From NCBI GenBank assembly GCA_002386945.1, contig DGKH01000014.1, positions 13,884 through 24,974 of the forward strand: a stretch of DNA of 11,091 nucleotides. The letters are read 5' to 3'. The notes under the pieces are model-generated. The model had not been told where the DNA came from and ran no database searches. It saw nothing but the letters and a program-made list of their open reading frames with translations. The stretch's first letter is position 1, and each line of letters starts with the position of its first letter. A program made the translations under genes and the position numbers. Shown here one piece after another: positions 1-7,989 of the stretch. This DNA comes from Proteobacteria bacterium UBA4575 (lineage in GTDB: Bacteria; Pseudomonadota; Gammaproteobacteria; UBA4575).

Positions 1-585
1 CCAGAAATGCGTCGGGTCGAATTTGTCGGTCCACAAGTAGGTGAAGAACTGCGTGATGATGGTGGTCTAGCCGTAGTCTATGCATTGATCGGGATTTTGA
101 TTTATGTCGCATTCCGTTTTGAATACCGTTTTGCATTGGGTTCAGTTGTGGCCTTGATTCATGATGTGATACTGACGATAGGATTCTTTTCTGTGACGCA
201 GGCGGCGTTTGATCTTACCGTGTTGGCGGCCGTCTTAGCCGTGATCGGCTATAGCTTGAACGACACCATAGTGGTGTTCGATCGGATTCGGGAGAATTTC
301 AGAAAGCTGCGTAAAGAAGAATCGATTGATGTGGTGAATATATCGATTAACCAGACCCTAGCGCGAACCTTGATGACGTCGATTACTACCTTATTGGTTT
401 TATTCGCGTTATTTTTTGTTGGCGGTGAAGTGATTCATTCTTTCGCCTTAGCGCTGATTGTAGGTGTTCTAGTGGGTACTTACTCTTCTATCTATGTGGC
501 TAGTGCGACATTGATACTACTGAATGTGTCGGCCGTCGATCTACTCCCTGACGAGAAAGAGGAAGTGCTCGACGACCTGCCGTAA
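1..585 (+). CDS. secF: Protein translocase subunit SecF, C-terminal part (5' end outside window)
   Basis: Inner-membrane SecF, which with SecD forms the proton-motive-force-driven accessory complex of the SecYEG channel and assists late steps of protein export. The reading frame is open from base 1, so only about 194 C-terminal residues of a roughly 300-residue protein are present; the in-frame ATG at base 7 is internal, not the start. Visible are the VGPQVG motif that follows the periplasmic domain (nt 25-42), then five hydrophobic segments corresponding to TM2-TM6, and the family signature GYSLNDTIVVFDRIRENFR (nt 247-303) in the cytoplasmic loop. The C-terminal tail is short and acidic. secD and yajC would be expected upstream, outside the window. 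The stop codon lies 4 bp from the stop of the convergent suhB, with no room for a separate terminator. Confidence 0.97.
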   Translation, partial: PEMRRVEFVGPQVGEELRDDGGLAVVYALIGILIYVAFRFEYRFALGSVVALIHDVILTIGFFSVTQAAFDLTVLAAVLAVIGYSLNDTIVVFDRIRENFRKLRKEESIDVVNISINQTLARTLMTSITTLLVLFALFFVGGEVIHSFALALIVGVLVGTYSSIYVASATLILLNVSAVDLLPDEKEEVLDDLP

Positions 586-589
586 CGGC

Positions 590-1375
590 TTATTTCTTTG
601 TGTTATGTAGCTGTTTCACTAAGGTTTTGAAGAGGCGGCTATTAGACGCAATGATCTCACCAGACTTTAGATAGTCATGGCCACCCTGACGATCACATAC
701 CAGGCCACCAGCTTCTTGTACCAGTAAGACACCTGCAGCCATATCCCAACTGTTTAAACCGTATTCCCAAAAGCCGTCATAACGTCCAGCGGCAACATAG
801 GCTAAGTCTAAGGCAGCTGCCCCAGCACGGCGGATGCCACAGTTTTGTTTGCTGATACTTTCAAAACCTTCTAGGTAAGCCGTATGATCTTGCTCAAGCA
901 AGTAGGGAAAGCCGGTGGCTAATAGACTGCCTGAAATTTGATGATGGCTACTGACGCGCAGACGTCGATTGTTTAGCGTCGCACCATTGCCTCGGCTGGC
1001 ACAGAATAATTCTTCCTTGATGGGATCATAGACGACACCGATCTCAAGCTTACCGTTTTGACGTAGAGCGATAGAGACACAGTAATGAGGAATGCCATGG
1101 AGGTAGTTGGTGGTACCATCCAAGGGATCAATGATCCATTGTGAATCTTCTTTACCTTCGGTAACACCTGACTCTTCGGCAATGATGCCGTAGTCCGGGA
1201 AAGACTTTTGCAGAACGTAGATAATCTCTTGTTCTGCCTTGTGATCAACCTCTGTAACAAAGTCGTTTGGCGCCTTTTCGTGTACTTTAAGGCTCTCGAT
1301 ACGCGGGATATTGCGTAAGATGATTTGGCCGGCGGCACGTGCGGCAGAAACCGCAATATTTAGTGTAGGCGTCAT
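590..1375 (-). CDS. suhB: Inositol-1-monophosphatase family protein SuhB
   Basis: 261 residues, close to E. coli SuhB (267). The family hydrolyses inositol phosphates with Mg2+; in E. coli the protein also joins the rRNA antitermination complex with Nus factors, a role that I can only infer here. The start MTPTLNIAVSAARAAG aligns with the E. coli N-terminus, supporting the ATG at 1375-1373. Metal-binding residues are intact: E67 in the AEESG motif, D83 and D86 in WIIDPLDGT (residues 80-88), and D211 in SWDMAAGVLLVQEAGG (209-224). No convincing Shine-Dalgarno precedes the start. The gene faces secF at its 3' end and is divergent from trmJ at its 5' end. No truncation or missing key residue was seen. 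Confidence 0.96.
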   Translation of the reverse strand: MTPTLNIAVSAARAAGQIILRNIPRIESLKVHEKAPNDFVTEVDHKAEQEIIYVLQKSFPDYGIIAEESGVTEGKEDSQWIIDPLDGTTNYLHGIPHYCVSIALRQNGKLEIGVVYDPIKEELFCASRGNGATLNNRRLRVSSHHQISGSLLATGFPYLLEQDHTAYLEGFESISKQNCGIRRAGAAALDLAYVAAGRYDGFWEYGLNSWDMAAGVLLVQEAGGLVCDRQGGHDYLKSGEIIASNSRLFKTLVKQLHNTKK

Positions 1376-1502
1376 AAAAGTGTAGCTCGGTGGAAAGGCG
1401 CAAAGGTTACCAGATGGATAGAGTCTTGTAAGCCATCTTTATAAGCTAAGGCAATATCAGTTAAGTAGCGCCGTTGTGTATCGCATCAGGCGTGGCAATA
1501 AA
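1376..1502. other. Divergent spacer between suhB and trmJ
   Basis: This 127-bp gap must hold the promoters for the two divergent genes, but no clear pair stands out. An AT-rich core at 1438-1445 reads TATAAG on the plus strand (1440-1445) and TATAAA on the minus strand (1443-1438), each 5/6 to a -10 box. On the minus strand a TTAACT (1464-1459) lies 15 bp upstream of that -10, which is a short spacing; on the plus strand there is no good -35. The -10 boxes are plausible, but the promoters remain unassigned. Confidence 0.3.
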
Positions 1503-2231
1503 ATGGAATTGGATATGAGTATTATAGAATCAAAAATTGTATTGGTTGAAACCTCTCACCCGGGCAATATTGGCGCTGCTGCGCGTGCAATGAAGACCAT
1601 GGCATGGGCTAATTTAGCACTGGTAAACCCACAGGATCTGCACGACCCCTCGGCTAGGGCACGGGCAACACGGGCTTATGATATCCTAGATCAGGCACAA
1701 ATCTTCACTAGTTTAGAAGATGCGATTGCGGATTGTCAGCATGTGATAGGGGTTACCGCGAGGACACGTGCCAATGCGGCCAAGGCATTTACTCCTAGGG
1801 TTCTACTAGAAAATTTGAGTGAGCAAGATGAAGCGGTGCGTGTCGCTTGGGTTTTTGGTCGTGAACGTAACGGCCTGACCAATGAAGAAATCGATCTTTG
1901 CCATAGTGTATGTACGATACCTGCCAACCCTGAATTTAGTTCGTTGAATATCGCCTCTGCAGTGCAAATTATCTGTTATGAGGCCTACTGCCGTGGTCTG
2001 CAGTCAGAAAACAGTGAGAATCAGCAGCCTATTGCGATTGCGCCATCACAAGAATTAGAGGGTTTTTATCAGCATTGTTGGCAAACACTTGAGAAAGTCG
2101 AGTTCCTAGATACAGAAAATCCGATTCCATTGCAGCGTAAATTCCGTAATATTTTTGATCGAACAGGTTTAACCTCTAGCGAAATCAATATCTTACGTGG
2201 AATATTCACGGCTATCCTCAAACGTTTTTAA
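1503..2231 (+). CDS. trmJ: tRNA (cytidine/uridine-32-2'-O)-methyltransferase TrmJ
   Basis: SPOUT-superfamily methyltransferase that uses SAM to 2'-O-methylate position 32 of the tRNA anticodon loop. With the ATG at 1503 the protein has 242 residues (E. coli TrmJ 246). Family motifs are in order: [17 protein letters not shown] (about residues 15-31), [13 protein letters not shown] (118-130) and [16 protein letters not shown] (139-154), the latter two forming the SAM-binding trefoil knot region. The C-terminal extension ends in [12 protein letters not shown], like the NILRGI ending of TrmJ. Start choice is uncertain: an in-frame GTG at 1476 gives nine extra residues without family support, and an ATG at 1515 also fits the E. 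coli N-terminus. Ribosome-binding sequence is weak for all three. iscR follows 130 bp downstream; trmJ next to the isc operon is common in gammaproteobacteria. Confidence 0.94.
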   Translation: MELDMSIIESKIVLVETSHPGNIGAAARAMKTMAWANLALVNPQDLHDPSARARATRAYDILDQAQIFTSLEDAIADCQHVIGVTARTRANAAKAFTPRVLLENLSEQDEAVRVAWVFGRERNGLTNEEIDLCHSVCTIPANPEFSSLNIASAVQIICYEAYCRGLQSENSENQQPIAIAPSQELEGFYQHCWQTLEKVEFLDTENPIPLQRKFRNIFDRTGLTSSEINILRGIFTAILKRF

Positions 2232-2297
2232 GCTTTTTCTTGGCTTATACCTAGGCCCTGACCCGTATAGGCTAGGGCGTTGCCTCTCCCGTTGGCA

Positions 2298-2322
2298 ATA
2301 CTTGATTAAATTAGTCGGGTAT
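2298..2322 (+). promoter_or_regulatory. Type 1 IscR operator upstream of iscR
   Basis: The 25 bases match the E. coli type 1 IscR consensus as I recall it (ATASYYGACT, then RWWWY, then AGTCRRSTAT) at 24 of 25 positions; the only mismatch is T instead of C at 2306. Outer ATA/TAT arms and the AGTC right half-site are intact. It overlaps the presumed -35 box, so binding by [2Fe-2S]-IscR should block RNA polymerase, giving the autorepression known for this operon. Only one good copy is visible, whereas E. coli carries more than one site here. Confidence 0.85.
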
Positions 2323-2331
2323 AGCTACTAT
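2302..2331 (+). promoter_or_regulatory. Probable sigma70-type promoter of the isc operon
   Basis: The -35 candidate TTGATT (2302-2307) and the -10 candidate TACTAT (2326-2331) are separated by 18 bp; each matches its consensus at 4 of 6 positions. Transcription would begin near 2338, leaving a leader of about 24 nt before iscR. The -35 lies inside the IscR operator, the arrangement expected for repression by holo-IscR. The weak -10 leaves the exact hexamers uncertain, but the operator makes the location credible. Confidence 0.6.
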
Positions 2332-2361
2332 AGACTGAAATTCAAGGGGTGTATTGCAGCT

Positions 2362-2829
2362 ATGAAGCTAAGTACAAAAGGTCGTTATGCAGTGACAGCA
2401 ATGTTTGATGTTGCTATGCATGATGACGGCTCGCCAGTCGCATTGAGTGACATTGCACAGCGCCAAAGTATCTCGCTATCGTATTTAGAACAGCTGTTTG
2501 GGCGCTTGCGCCGCGGTGGACTGGTTGCGAGCACACGAGGACCTGGGGGCGGTTACCGCCTAGCTCGAGCAGCTGAAGAGATTGCGATCGCTGATATTAT
2601 TGGCGCCGTGGACGAGACCTTGGATGCCACACGTTGTAAAGGCAATGCAGATTGCCATAATCATCAGCGCTGCCTAACCCATGAACTTTGGACAGATTTA
2701 AGTAGTCAGATTAATAGTTTTTTAAGTGAGATTAGTCTGGCTGATGCGATAAATAAGAAACATGACGCCAATGCTAACTTGACCCAAGTTCAGCAGCGAG
2801 TTGTGCTTCAATCAGATATAAACATTTAG
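2362..2829 (+). CDS. iscR: Fe-S cluster-sensing transcriptional regulator IscR
   Basis: Rrf2-family winged-helix regulator that binds a [2Fe-2S] cluster and represses its own operon when the cluster is present. The protein has 155 residues. The start ATG at 2362 gives the conserved [15 protein letters not shown]-terminus; AAGGGG at 2344-2349 is a somewhat distant ribosome-binding site. The frame stays open upstream to 2197, but that extension has no family support. The helix-turn-helix and wing occupy about residues 26-68, with the wing motif RGPGGGYRL at 59-67. Cluster ligands are all present with E. coli numbering: C92, C98, C104 and H107. First gene of the operon; iscS begins 15 nt after its stop. 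Confidence 0.97.
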   Translation: MKLSTKGRYAVTAMFDVAMHDDGSPVALSDIAQRQSISLSYLEQLFGRLRRGGLVASTRGPGGGYRLARAAEEIAIADIIGAVDETLDATRCKGNADCHNHQRCLTHELWTDLSSQINSFLSEISLADAINKKHDANANLTQVQQRVVLQSDINI

Positions 2830-2844
2830 CGAAGGAAGTGAACG

Positions 2845-4068
2845 GTGAGCGAAAACAAACTACCTATTTATCTTGATTACAGTGCAACTACACCTGTGGA
2901 CCCACGTGTTGCAGAGAAAATGATGGAATGCCTGACACATGATGGCAATTTCGGTAATCCAGCATCACGTAGCCATGCCTATGGCTGGTTAGCGGAAGAT
3001 GCAGTAGATCAAGCACGTACAAACGTTGCTGCACTGGTGAACTGTGATCCGAAAGAGATTGTCTGGACCAGTGGTGCAACCGAGTCAAATAATCTAGCGA
3101 TTAAAGGTGCAGCCCATTTTTATAGTAAAAATGGAAAGCACATCATTACGTTGAAGACTGAACATAAAGCGGTGTTAGATACCTGTCGCCAACTTGAGCG
3201 AGAAGGATTTGAAGTCACTTACTTAGAGCCACGTGAAGACGGCTTGGTTGATCTTGATGTCTTACGTGACACGATTCGTAAAGACACAGTATTGATATCG
3301 ATAATGCATGTGAATAATGAAATTGGTGTGATTCAAGATATTAAAGCGATAGGTGAAATCGCACGTGAAAATAAGGTGATCTTCCATGTCGATGCGGCAC
3401 AAAGCCCAGGCAAGGTAGAGCTTGACCTAGAAGGTGTGAAAGTTGATTTAATGAGTTTTTCAGCGCATAAAACCTACGGGCCTAAGGGTATCGGTGCACT
3501 CTATGTGCGACGTAAGCCACGTGTGCGGATCGAAGCTCAGATGCATGGCGGTGGTCATGAGCGGGGTATGCGCTCAGGCACACTACCAACGCATCAGATC
3601 GTTGGTATGGGTGAAGCCTTCCGTATTGCGAAAGAAGAAATGGTAGATGAGAACAAGCGGATTAGAATATTACGTGATCGGTTGTTAGATGGACTTAAGG
3701 ATATTGAAGAGGTCTACATTAACGGTGATATCGAACATCGTGTGCCACATAACTTAAATATGAGCTTTAATTTCGTAGAAGGTGAAAGTTTGATTATGGC
3801 GCTGAAGGATATTGCGATATCATCCGGCTCGGCCTGTACTAGTGCTTCCTTAGAGCCTAGTTACGTATTACGCGCCTTAGGTCGCGATGATGAGCTGGCC
3901 CATAGCTCGCTACGGTTCAGTATTGGTCGCTTTACGACAGAAGCAGACGTTGATCATGCAATTACTGTGATTCGTAGTGCGGTTAGCAAGCTACGAGACT
4001 TATCACCACTATGGGATATGTATAAAGACGGTATCGATTTAAAATCTATCGAGTGGGCAGCACACTAA
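2845..4068 (+). CDS. iscS: Cysteine desulfurase IscS
   Basis: PLP-dependent enzyme that converts cysteine to alanine and passes the sulfur as persulfide to IscU, and in E. coli also to TusA and ThiI for tRNA thiolation and thiamine synthesis. It has 407 residues (E. coli 404). It starts at a GTG (2845) preceded by a strong GAAGGAAG (2831-2838, 6-nt spacing). The N-terminal [14 protein letters not shown] motif is typical. H107 (in TEHKAV) stacks on PLP, D183 and Q186 (HVDAAQ) contact it, and K209 in SFSAHK forms the Schiff base. The catalytic loop [14 protein letters not shown] carries C331, the persulfide cysteine. The C-terminus, ending ...[10 protein letters not shown], resembles the IscU-docking tail of E. 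coli IscS. No anomalies. Confidence 0.98.
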   Translation: MSENKLPIYLDYSATTPVDPRVAEKMMECLTHDGNFGNPASRSHAYGWLAEDAVDQARTNVAALVNCDPKEIVWTSGATESNNLAIKGAAHFYSKNGKHIITLKTEHKAVLDTCRQLEREGFEVTYLEPREDGLVDLDVLRDTIRKDTVLISIMHVNNEIGVIQDIKAIGEIARENKVIFHVDAAQSPGKVELDLEGVKVDLMSFSAHKTYGPKGIGALYVRRKPRVRIEAQMHGGGHERGMRSGTLPTHQIVGMGEAFRIAKEEMVDENKRIRILRDRLLDGLKDIEEVYINGDIEHRVPHNLNMSFNFVEGESLIMALKDIAISSGSACTSASLEPSYVLRALGRDDELAHSSLRFSIGRFTTEADVDHAITVIRSAVSKLRDLSPLWDMYKDGIDLKSIEWAAH

Positions 4069-4090
4069 GCTGGCACCGAAATAAGACTGG

Positions 4091-4110
4091 GGTCTGCAAA
4101 AGCAGTTACC
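4091..4110 (+). other. Hairpin in the iscS-iscU spacer
   Basis: In the 69-nt gap between iscS and iscU, GGTCTGC (4091-4097) can pair with GCAG (4102-4105) and ACC (4108-4110) around an AAAA loop, with a 2-nt TT bulge, giving a 7-bp stem. An alternative ACTG/CAGT pairing (4086-4089 with 4103-4106) competes. No T-run follows, so it is not a terminator. It could shape mRNA processing or relative expression of iscU, but that is inference; short stems also arise by chance. Confidence 0.35.
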
Positions 4111-4137
4111 GGCAATAAACAAACAGGAGAATTAGAA

Positions 4138-4542
4138 ATGGCATACGGTGAAAAAGTATTAGACCATTACGAAAACCCACGTAATGTTGGCAGCATGGAC
4201 AAAGAAGATACTACAGTTGGTACGGGTATGGTCGGCGCTCCAGCTTGTGGCGACGTGATGAAGCTACAGATTAAGGTCGGCGAAAATGGCGTGATTGAAG
4301 ACGCTAAATTTAAGACCTATGGTTGTGGTTCTGCTATTGCATCATCTAGTCTTTTAACCGAATGGGTTAAAGGCAAGACGTTAGATGAAGCTGGCGAAAT
4401 CAAGAACTCTGATATTGCAGAAGAGTTAGCCTTGCCACCGGTTAAGATTCACTGTTCTGTTTTGGCAGAAGATGCCATTCGTGCAGCGATTAGTGATTAC
4501 CAAGGCAAGCAAGATTCAGTTACAGACAAGAAAAGCGCGTAA
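4138..4542 (+). CDS. iscU: Fe-S cluster assembly scaffold IscU
   Basis: Scaffold on which [2Fe-2S] clusters are built from IscS-derived sulfur and iron, before HscA/HscB-driven transfer. It has 134 residues (E. coli 128); the extra length is a polar C-terminal tail (QDSVTDKKSA). All cluster-site residues are present with E. coli numbering: C37 and D39 in ACGD, C63 in YGCGSA, H105 and C106. The HscA recognition motif LPPVK sits at 99-103. The start has the best ribosome-binding site of the distal operon: AGGAGA at 4125-4130, 7 nt before the ATG, fitting high expression of a scaffold protein. iscA follows after 9 nt. Confidence 0.98.
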   Translation: MAYGEKVLDHYENPRNVGSMDKEDTTVGTGMVGAPACGDVMKLQIKVGENGVIEDAKFKTYGCGSAIASSSLLTEWVKGKTLDEAGEIKNSDIAEELALPPVKIHCSVLAEDAIRAAISDYQGKQDSVTDKKSA

Positions 4543-4551
4543 ATCGATCTG

Positions 4552-4875
4552 ATGTCAGTTTCTTTAACAGATAGTGCGGCCGAGCGCGTTAAAACCTTTA
4601 TCGAGAAACGCGGTAAAGGTGTAGGCGTGCGTCTAGGTGTTAAAACAACAGGCTGTTCTGGTATGGCTTATACCATTGAATTTGCTGATGTCATCGAAGA
4701 TAGCGATCAGGTTTTCGAGGACCAGGGTGTGACAGTAATCATCGACCCTAAGAGTCTGCTATACCTGTCTGGAATAGAACTCGATTTCACTCGTGAAGGG
4801 TTGAATGAAGGTTTTAAGTTTAACAACCCCAATGAGAAAGACCGCTGTGGCTGTGGTGAGAGTTTTACGGTTTAA
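4552..4875 (+). CDS. iscA: A-type Fe-S carrier protein IscA
   Basis: A-type carrier that accepts Fe-S clusters from IscU/HscBA and delivers them to client enzymes, mainly [4Fe-4S] apoproteins. 107 residues, the same length as E. coli IscA. The three ligand cysteines are present: C35 in [10 protein letters not shown] and C99/C101 in the C-terminal RCGCGESF motif. The ATG at 4552 lies 9 nt after the iscU stop and has no recognisable Shine-Dalgarno, which suggests translational coupling to iscU. A 13-bp palindrome (ACGGTT-T-AACCGT, 4867-4879) spans the stop codon; its meaning is unknown. ErpA or SufA are the alternative family members, but gene position inside the isc operon supports IscA. Confidence 0.96.
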   Translation: MSVSLTDSAAERVKTFIEKRGKGVGVRLGVKTTGCSGMAYTIEFADVIEDSDQVFEDQGVTVIIDPKSLLYLSGIELDFTREGLNEGFKFNNPNEKDRCGCGESFTV

Positions 4876-4921
4876 CCGTAAGGCCTTCAGACACCCACGT
4901 TTAGCTGTCTAAGCACATCTA

Positions 4922-5464
4922 ATGCCGTTTGATTTCTCTCGAAATTACTTCGATCTTTTTGGTCTGGCCGTTGACTTTAATGTCGATCGTTCATTATTGA
5001 ACGAACAGTATCAGACCTTACAAGGACAGCATCATCCCGATAAATTTGTACAAAGCGACGATGCCCAACGGCGACTTGCTGTGCAAATCACAGCACATCT
5101 GAATCAAGCCCAAGACACGCTTAAAGACGAGCATGCAAGAGCGCGTTATTTATTAACCTTGCGCGGTGTTAGCTTTGATAAGGAACAAGATACAACTAAG
5201 GACATGGACTTCCTGATGGCACAGATGGAATTGCGTGAACAGATCGATGAAGTGTCTAATGATGAACAGGGCTTGGATCATTTAGATAAGCTAGCACGAC
5301 AAGCCAAGCAGCAGAAAAACGATCTGATTCAACGTTATCAAGAACTACTGGCAGACAATCAGCTAGAAGAGGCCAAAGAGCTTGTCTTAAAGCTGCAATT
5401 TTTCGGTCGCCTACAATCACAGATCAGTGCTAAACAAGAACAACTCGAAGATCAATTTCTATAG
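4922..5464 (+). CDS. hscB: Fe-S cluster assembly co-chaperone HscB (Hsc20)
   Basis: J-domain co-chaperone that delivers IscU to HscA and stimulates its ATPase. 180 residues (E. coli 171). An N-terminal J-domain covers about residues 1-78, opening with NYFDLFGL, with the HPD tripeptide at 38-40 in QHHPDKF. The C-terminal helical region (about 85-175) has MDFLMAQMELREQIDE (about 98-113), matching the segment that contacts IscU in the family. It sits 46 nt after iscA and 6 nt before hscA. The start ATG at 4922 has only a weak upstream purine stretch (TAAG), so the start rests on homology of the MPFDFSRNYFDLF N-terminus. Confidence 0.96.
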   Translation: MPFDFSRNYFDLFGLAVDFNVDRSLLNEQYQTLQGQHHPDKFVQSDDAQRRLAVQITAHLNQAQDTLKDEHARARYLLTLRGVSFDKEQDTTKDMDFLMAQMELREQIDEVSNDEQGLDHLDKLARQAKQQKNDLIQRYQELLADNQLEEAKELVLKLQFFGRLQSQISAKQEQLEDQFL

Positions 5465-5470
5465 AATATT

Positions 5471-7351
5471 ATGGCATTAATGCAAATTTCAGAACCTGGG
5501 ATGTCCACTGCGCCGCATCAACATCGGCTAGCAGCAGGTATCGACCTAGGGACTACAAATTCACTCGTAGCTAGTGTACGTAATGGTCTGGCTGAGCCTC
5601 TCGCCGACCAACAGGGTGCCGTTATTCTGCCATCGGTAGTGCATTTTGCCGAACAAGATAAAGTCTTGGTGGGTATGTCGGCACAAGCATTGGCACTCAG
5701 TGATCCGTTAAATACAATTGCCTCCGCTAAACGCGTGCTCGGTCGTTCTTCGCAAGAGCTGGCCGCACAAACAAAATACCTACCATTCGAACTTGAAGCC
5801 GGTCACGACAGTGTGCCGCGTATACGTACGCGCGCCGGTGGCAAGACTGCAGTAGAAGTGTCAGCACAGATTTTACGCTGCCTGCGACAACGTGCTGAAG
5901 AGACTTTAGGTGGCGAGCTTACCGGTGTGGTTATTACCGTCCCAGCTTATTTCGATGATAGCCAACGACAAGCAACTAAGGATGCAGCGACCTTAGCTGG
6001 TCTAAATGTTTTTCGTTTACTAAATGAGCCGACAGCAGCTGCGATTGCCTATGGCCTTGATCAGGCGGCTGAGGGTGTTGTGGTTGTCTATGATCTGGGT
6101 GGTGGCACCTTTGATGTATCGATCTTGAGGTTACGCCGTGGCGTCTTTGAAGTCTTAGCAACTGGTGGTGATAGTGCTTTAGGTGGTGATGATTTTGATC
6201 AAGTGATTGTGCAGTGGTTGATGCAAGAGCTTAAACTCGATGGCGATCTTGAACACCAGATGATGCGTCAGCTGATGCTGCAGGCACGTACCGCTAAGGA
6301 GCGCTTAAGTGATCTGGAAGCGGTAGAGATTAACATCGAAGGTATGGGCCAAGAGGCCTTATCCTGCACTCTGACGCGGACGCAATTTGATCAGTTAACG
6401 CAACCCCTAGTAAAGAAAAGTCTAGTGGCTTGTCGTCGCGCATTACGAGATGCCGATATCACACAAGAGGATGTCACCGAGGTTGTATTAGTGGGCGGCT
6501 CTACACGTGTGCCAGCAGTACGTGATGCGATTGAAGGTTTTTTTGAGCGTACAGCGCAGGCTGATATTGATCCCGATCAAGTGGTCGCTGTGGGTGCTGC
6601 TATTCAGGCTGATTTATTAGCGGGTAATAAGCCAGATGACGAACTCTTACTGCTGGATGTGATTCCATTATCACTTGGTTTAGAGACCATGGGTGGCCTA
6701 GTGGAAAAGGTGATTGATCGTAATACGACAATCCCAGTAACCCGTGCACAAGAATTTACGACCTATAAAGATGGTCAGACTGCGATGCGAATCCATGTCT
6801 TACAAGGTGAACGCGAGCTAGTCAGTGACTGCCGTTCTTTAGCTCATTTCGACCTTACTGGTATTCCACCGATGGTGGCAGGTGCAGCTAAAATTCGAGT
6901 CACCTTTCAAGTCGATGCAGATGGATTGCTTAACGTTGATGCAGAAGAAGTGAACAGTGGTGTGCGTGCACAAATTGAAGTAAAGCCTTCCTATGGTCTC
7001 AGTGATAATGAGATCGAAAAAATGCTGACTGATTCGATTGAGTATGCCGAGAGTGATATCAAGGCGCGTAGTCTGCGTGAGCAACAGGTAGAGGCCGATA
7101 GAGTCCTAGAAGCCCTAGATACCGCGCTAGCTAAAGATGGTGCAGAACTGCTTAAGCCAGATGAAATTGAAAAGATAGAACAATGTCGCCAGCAGCTTGC
7201 CGATGCACGTGCGCAAGCGGCCAATGTTGATGTTATTGTGGCAGCCATTAAGGCCTTGGAGTTAGCCTGCGAAGAGTATGTTGCGCGACGTATGAACCGC
7301 AGTGTCCAAGGCATGATGCAAGGCCATAAGATTGATGAATTTAACAACTGA
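5471..7351 (+). CDS. hscA: Fe-S cluster assembly chaperone HscA (Hsp70 family)
   Basis: Specialised Hsp70 that binds the LPPVK motif of IscU and drives cluster release using ATP. 626 residues (E. coli 616). The N-terminus [10 protein letters not shown] is nearly identical to E. coli HscA, fixing the start at 5471. The nucleotide-binding domain shows IDLGTTNS (24-31), [12 protein letters not shown] (185-196), [11 protein letters not shown] (208-218) and [10 protein letters not shown] (341-350). The interdomain linker region is [14 protein letters not shown] (392-405), followed by the beta-sandwich substrate domain and a helical lid rich in charged residues from about 510. It begins 6 nt after hscB without a clear Shine-Dalgarno. 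DnaK is excluded by the N-terminus, the C-terminus and the gene context. Confidence 0.97.
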   Translation: MALMQISEPGMSTAPHQHRLAAGIDLGTTNSLVASVRNGLAEPLADQQGAVILPSVVHFAEQDKVLVGMSAQALALSDPLNTIASAKRVLGRSSQELAAQTKYLPFELEAGHDSVPRIRTRAGGKTAVEVSAQILRCLRQRAEETLGGELTGVVITVPAYFDDSQRQATKDAATLAGLNVFRLLNEPTAAAIAYGLDQAAEGVVVVYDLGGGTFDVSILRLRRGVFEVLATGGDSALGGDDFDQVIVQWLMQELKLDGDLEHQMMRQLMLQARTAKERLSDLEAVEINIEGMGQEALSCTLTRTQFDQLTQPLVKKSLVACRRALRDADITQEDVTEVVLVGGSTRVPAVRDAIEGFFERTAQADIDPDQVVAVGAAIQADLLAGNKPDDELLLLDVIPLSLGLETMGGLVEKVIDRNTTIPVTRAQEFTTYKDGQTAMRIHVLQGERELVSDCRSLAHFDLTGIPPMVAGAAKIRVTFQVDADGLLNVDAEEVNSGVRAQIEVKPSYGLSDNEIEKMLTDSIEYAESDIKARSLREQQVEADRVLEALDTALAKDGAELLKPDEIEKIEQCRQQLADARAQAANVDVIVAAIKALELACEEYVARRMNRSVQGMMQGHKIDEFNN

Positions 7352-7359
7352 GAAAACCC

Positions 7360-7698
7360 ATGCCTACTCTAGTATTTCTACCACACGAACAAATTTGTCC
7401 TGAGGGTAAAACGATTCAAGTGGAGCCTGGTATTACTATTTGTGATGCTGCGCTACAAAATGGGATTCCGATCGAGCATGCCTGTGAAAAATCTTGTGCC
7501 TGTACCACCTGCCATGTGCATGTGCGACTCGGGCTAGAGGCATTGGAAGATGCAACAGAAGATGAAGAAGATTACTTGGATAAAGCTTGGGGCCTAGATA
7601 CTGATTCACGTTTAAGTTGTCAGGCACTTGTGACAGATGCTGATCTAACTATTGAGATTCCGAAGTACACGATTAACCTCGTTTCTGAAAACCATTAA
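7360..7698 (+). CDS. fdx: ISC-system [2Fe-2S] ferredoxin
   Basis: Adrenodoxin-type ferredoxin that supplies electrons for cluster synthesis on IscU. 112 residues (E. coli Fdx 111). The cluster ligands C42, C48, C51 and C87 are present, the first three in ACEKSCACTTCH (41-52); C46, conserved in Isc ferredoxins though not a ligand, is also kept. The acidic stretch LEDATEDEEDYLDKA (62-76) is the usual partner-docking surface. It starts 8 nt after hscA with only a weak GAG upstream, and iscX starts 12 nt after it. Confidence 0.97.
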   Translation: MPTLVFLPHEQICPEGKTIQVEPGITICDAALQNGIPIEHACEKSCACTTCHVHVRLGLEALEDATEDEEDYLDKAWGLDTDSRLSCQALVTDADLTIEIPKYTINLVSENH

Positions 7699-7710
7699 AG
7701 GCTAGCCGTT

Positions 7711-7911
7711 ATGAGTTTGAACTGGAATGATTCATTAGACATTGCAATCGAATTAGATGAGCAGCATCCAGATGTAGACCCTAAGTTTATTCGTTATACC
7801 GATCTGCATGCCTGGGTTTGTGCATTATCTGATTTCGATGATGATCCACAAGGATCCAATGAACGTAAGCTTGAAGCGATTCAAATGGCTTGGTTGGAAG
7901 AGCGCGAATAG
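7711..7911 (+). CDS. iscX: Fe-S assembly protein IscX
   Basis: Small acidic protein (66 residues, identical in length to E. coli IscX/YfhJ) that binds IscS and modulates cysteine desulfurase activity, possibly with iron. Family features include the N-terminal LNWNDSLDIAIEL, the FIRYTDLHAWVCALSDFDDDP core (about 29-49) and ASNE-like GSNERKLEAIQMAWLEE at the end. Spacing of 12 nt after fdx and an AAAGG at 7697-7701 support translation as the last gene of the isc operon. No strong terminator follows; a GCGA-CTAA-TCGC hairpin (7920-7931) just after the stop lacks a T-run. Confidence 0.96.
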   Translation: MSLNWNDSLDIAIELDEQHPDVDPKFIRYTDLHAWVCALSDFDDDPQGSNERKLEAIQMAWLEERE

Positions 7912-7954
7912 GCTATTACGCGACTAATCGCCAGCTATTTCCTCTTCAGCTTGA

Positions 7955-7983
7955 TTCACTAGTTTGCGATCACTGGCTATAAT
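7955..7983 (+). promoter_or_regulatory. Probable sigma70-type promoter in the iscX-ndk gap
   Basis: A perfect TATAAT -10 box (7978-7983) lies 17 bp after TTCACT (7955-7960, 4/6 to TTGACA). Transcription would start near 7990, giving a leader of about 175 nt before ndk. A second -35 candidate, TTGATT at 7951-7956, is too far away (21 bp). This is the strongest promoter-like sequence in the window and makes independent transcription of ndk, or of a small RNA, plausible. Confidence 0.6.
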
Positions 7984-7989
7984 GAGTGC

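Noticed and set aside
973..1356. Open frame of 127 codons on the minus strand within suhB
   Set aside because: It is a different frame of the well-supported suhB gene, shows no family motif and has a low-complexity, Arg/Ser-rich composition.
1476..1502. GTG start for trmJ adding nine residues (MYRIRRGNK)
   Set aside because: The extension has no counterpart in TrmJ and no better ribosome-binding site; the ATG at 1503 or 1515 fits the family.
2247..2268. Possible second type 1 IscR site (ATAC...GTAT arms)
   Set aside because: The outer arms resemble the consensus, but the arms span 22 rather than 25 bases and the core GACT/AGTC positions do not match.
2197..2361. N-terminal extension of iscR starting inside trmJ
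   Set aside because: It would translate through the operator and promoter; IscR homologues begin at [11 protein letters not shown] (2362).
6991..7347. Antisense open frame of 118 codons within hscA
   Set aside because: A Ser/Ala-rich shadow of the helical lid-coding region of hscA, with no recognisable domain or start signal.
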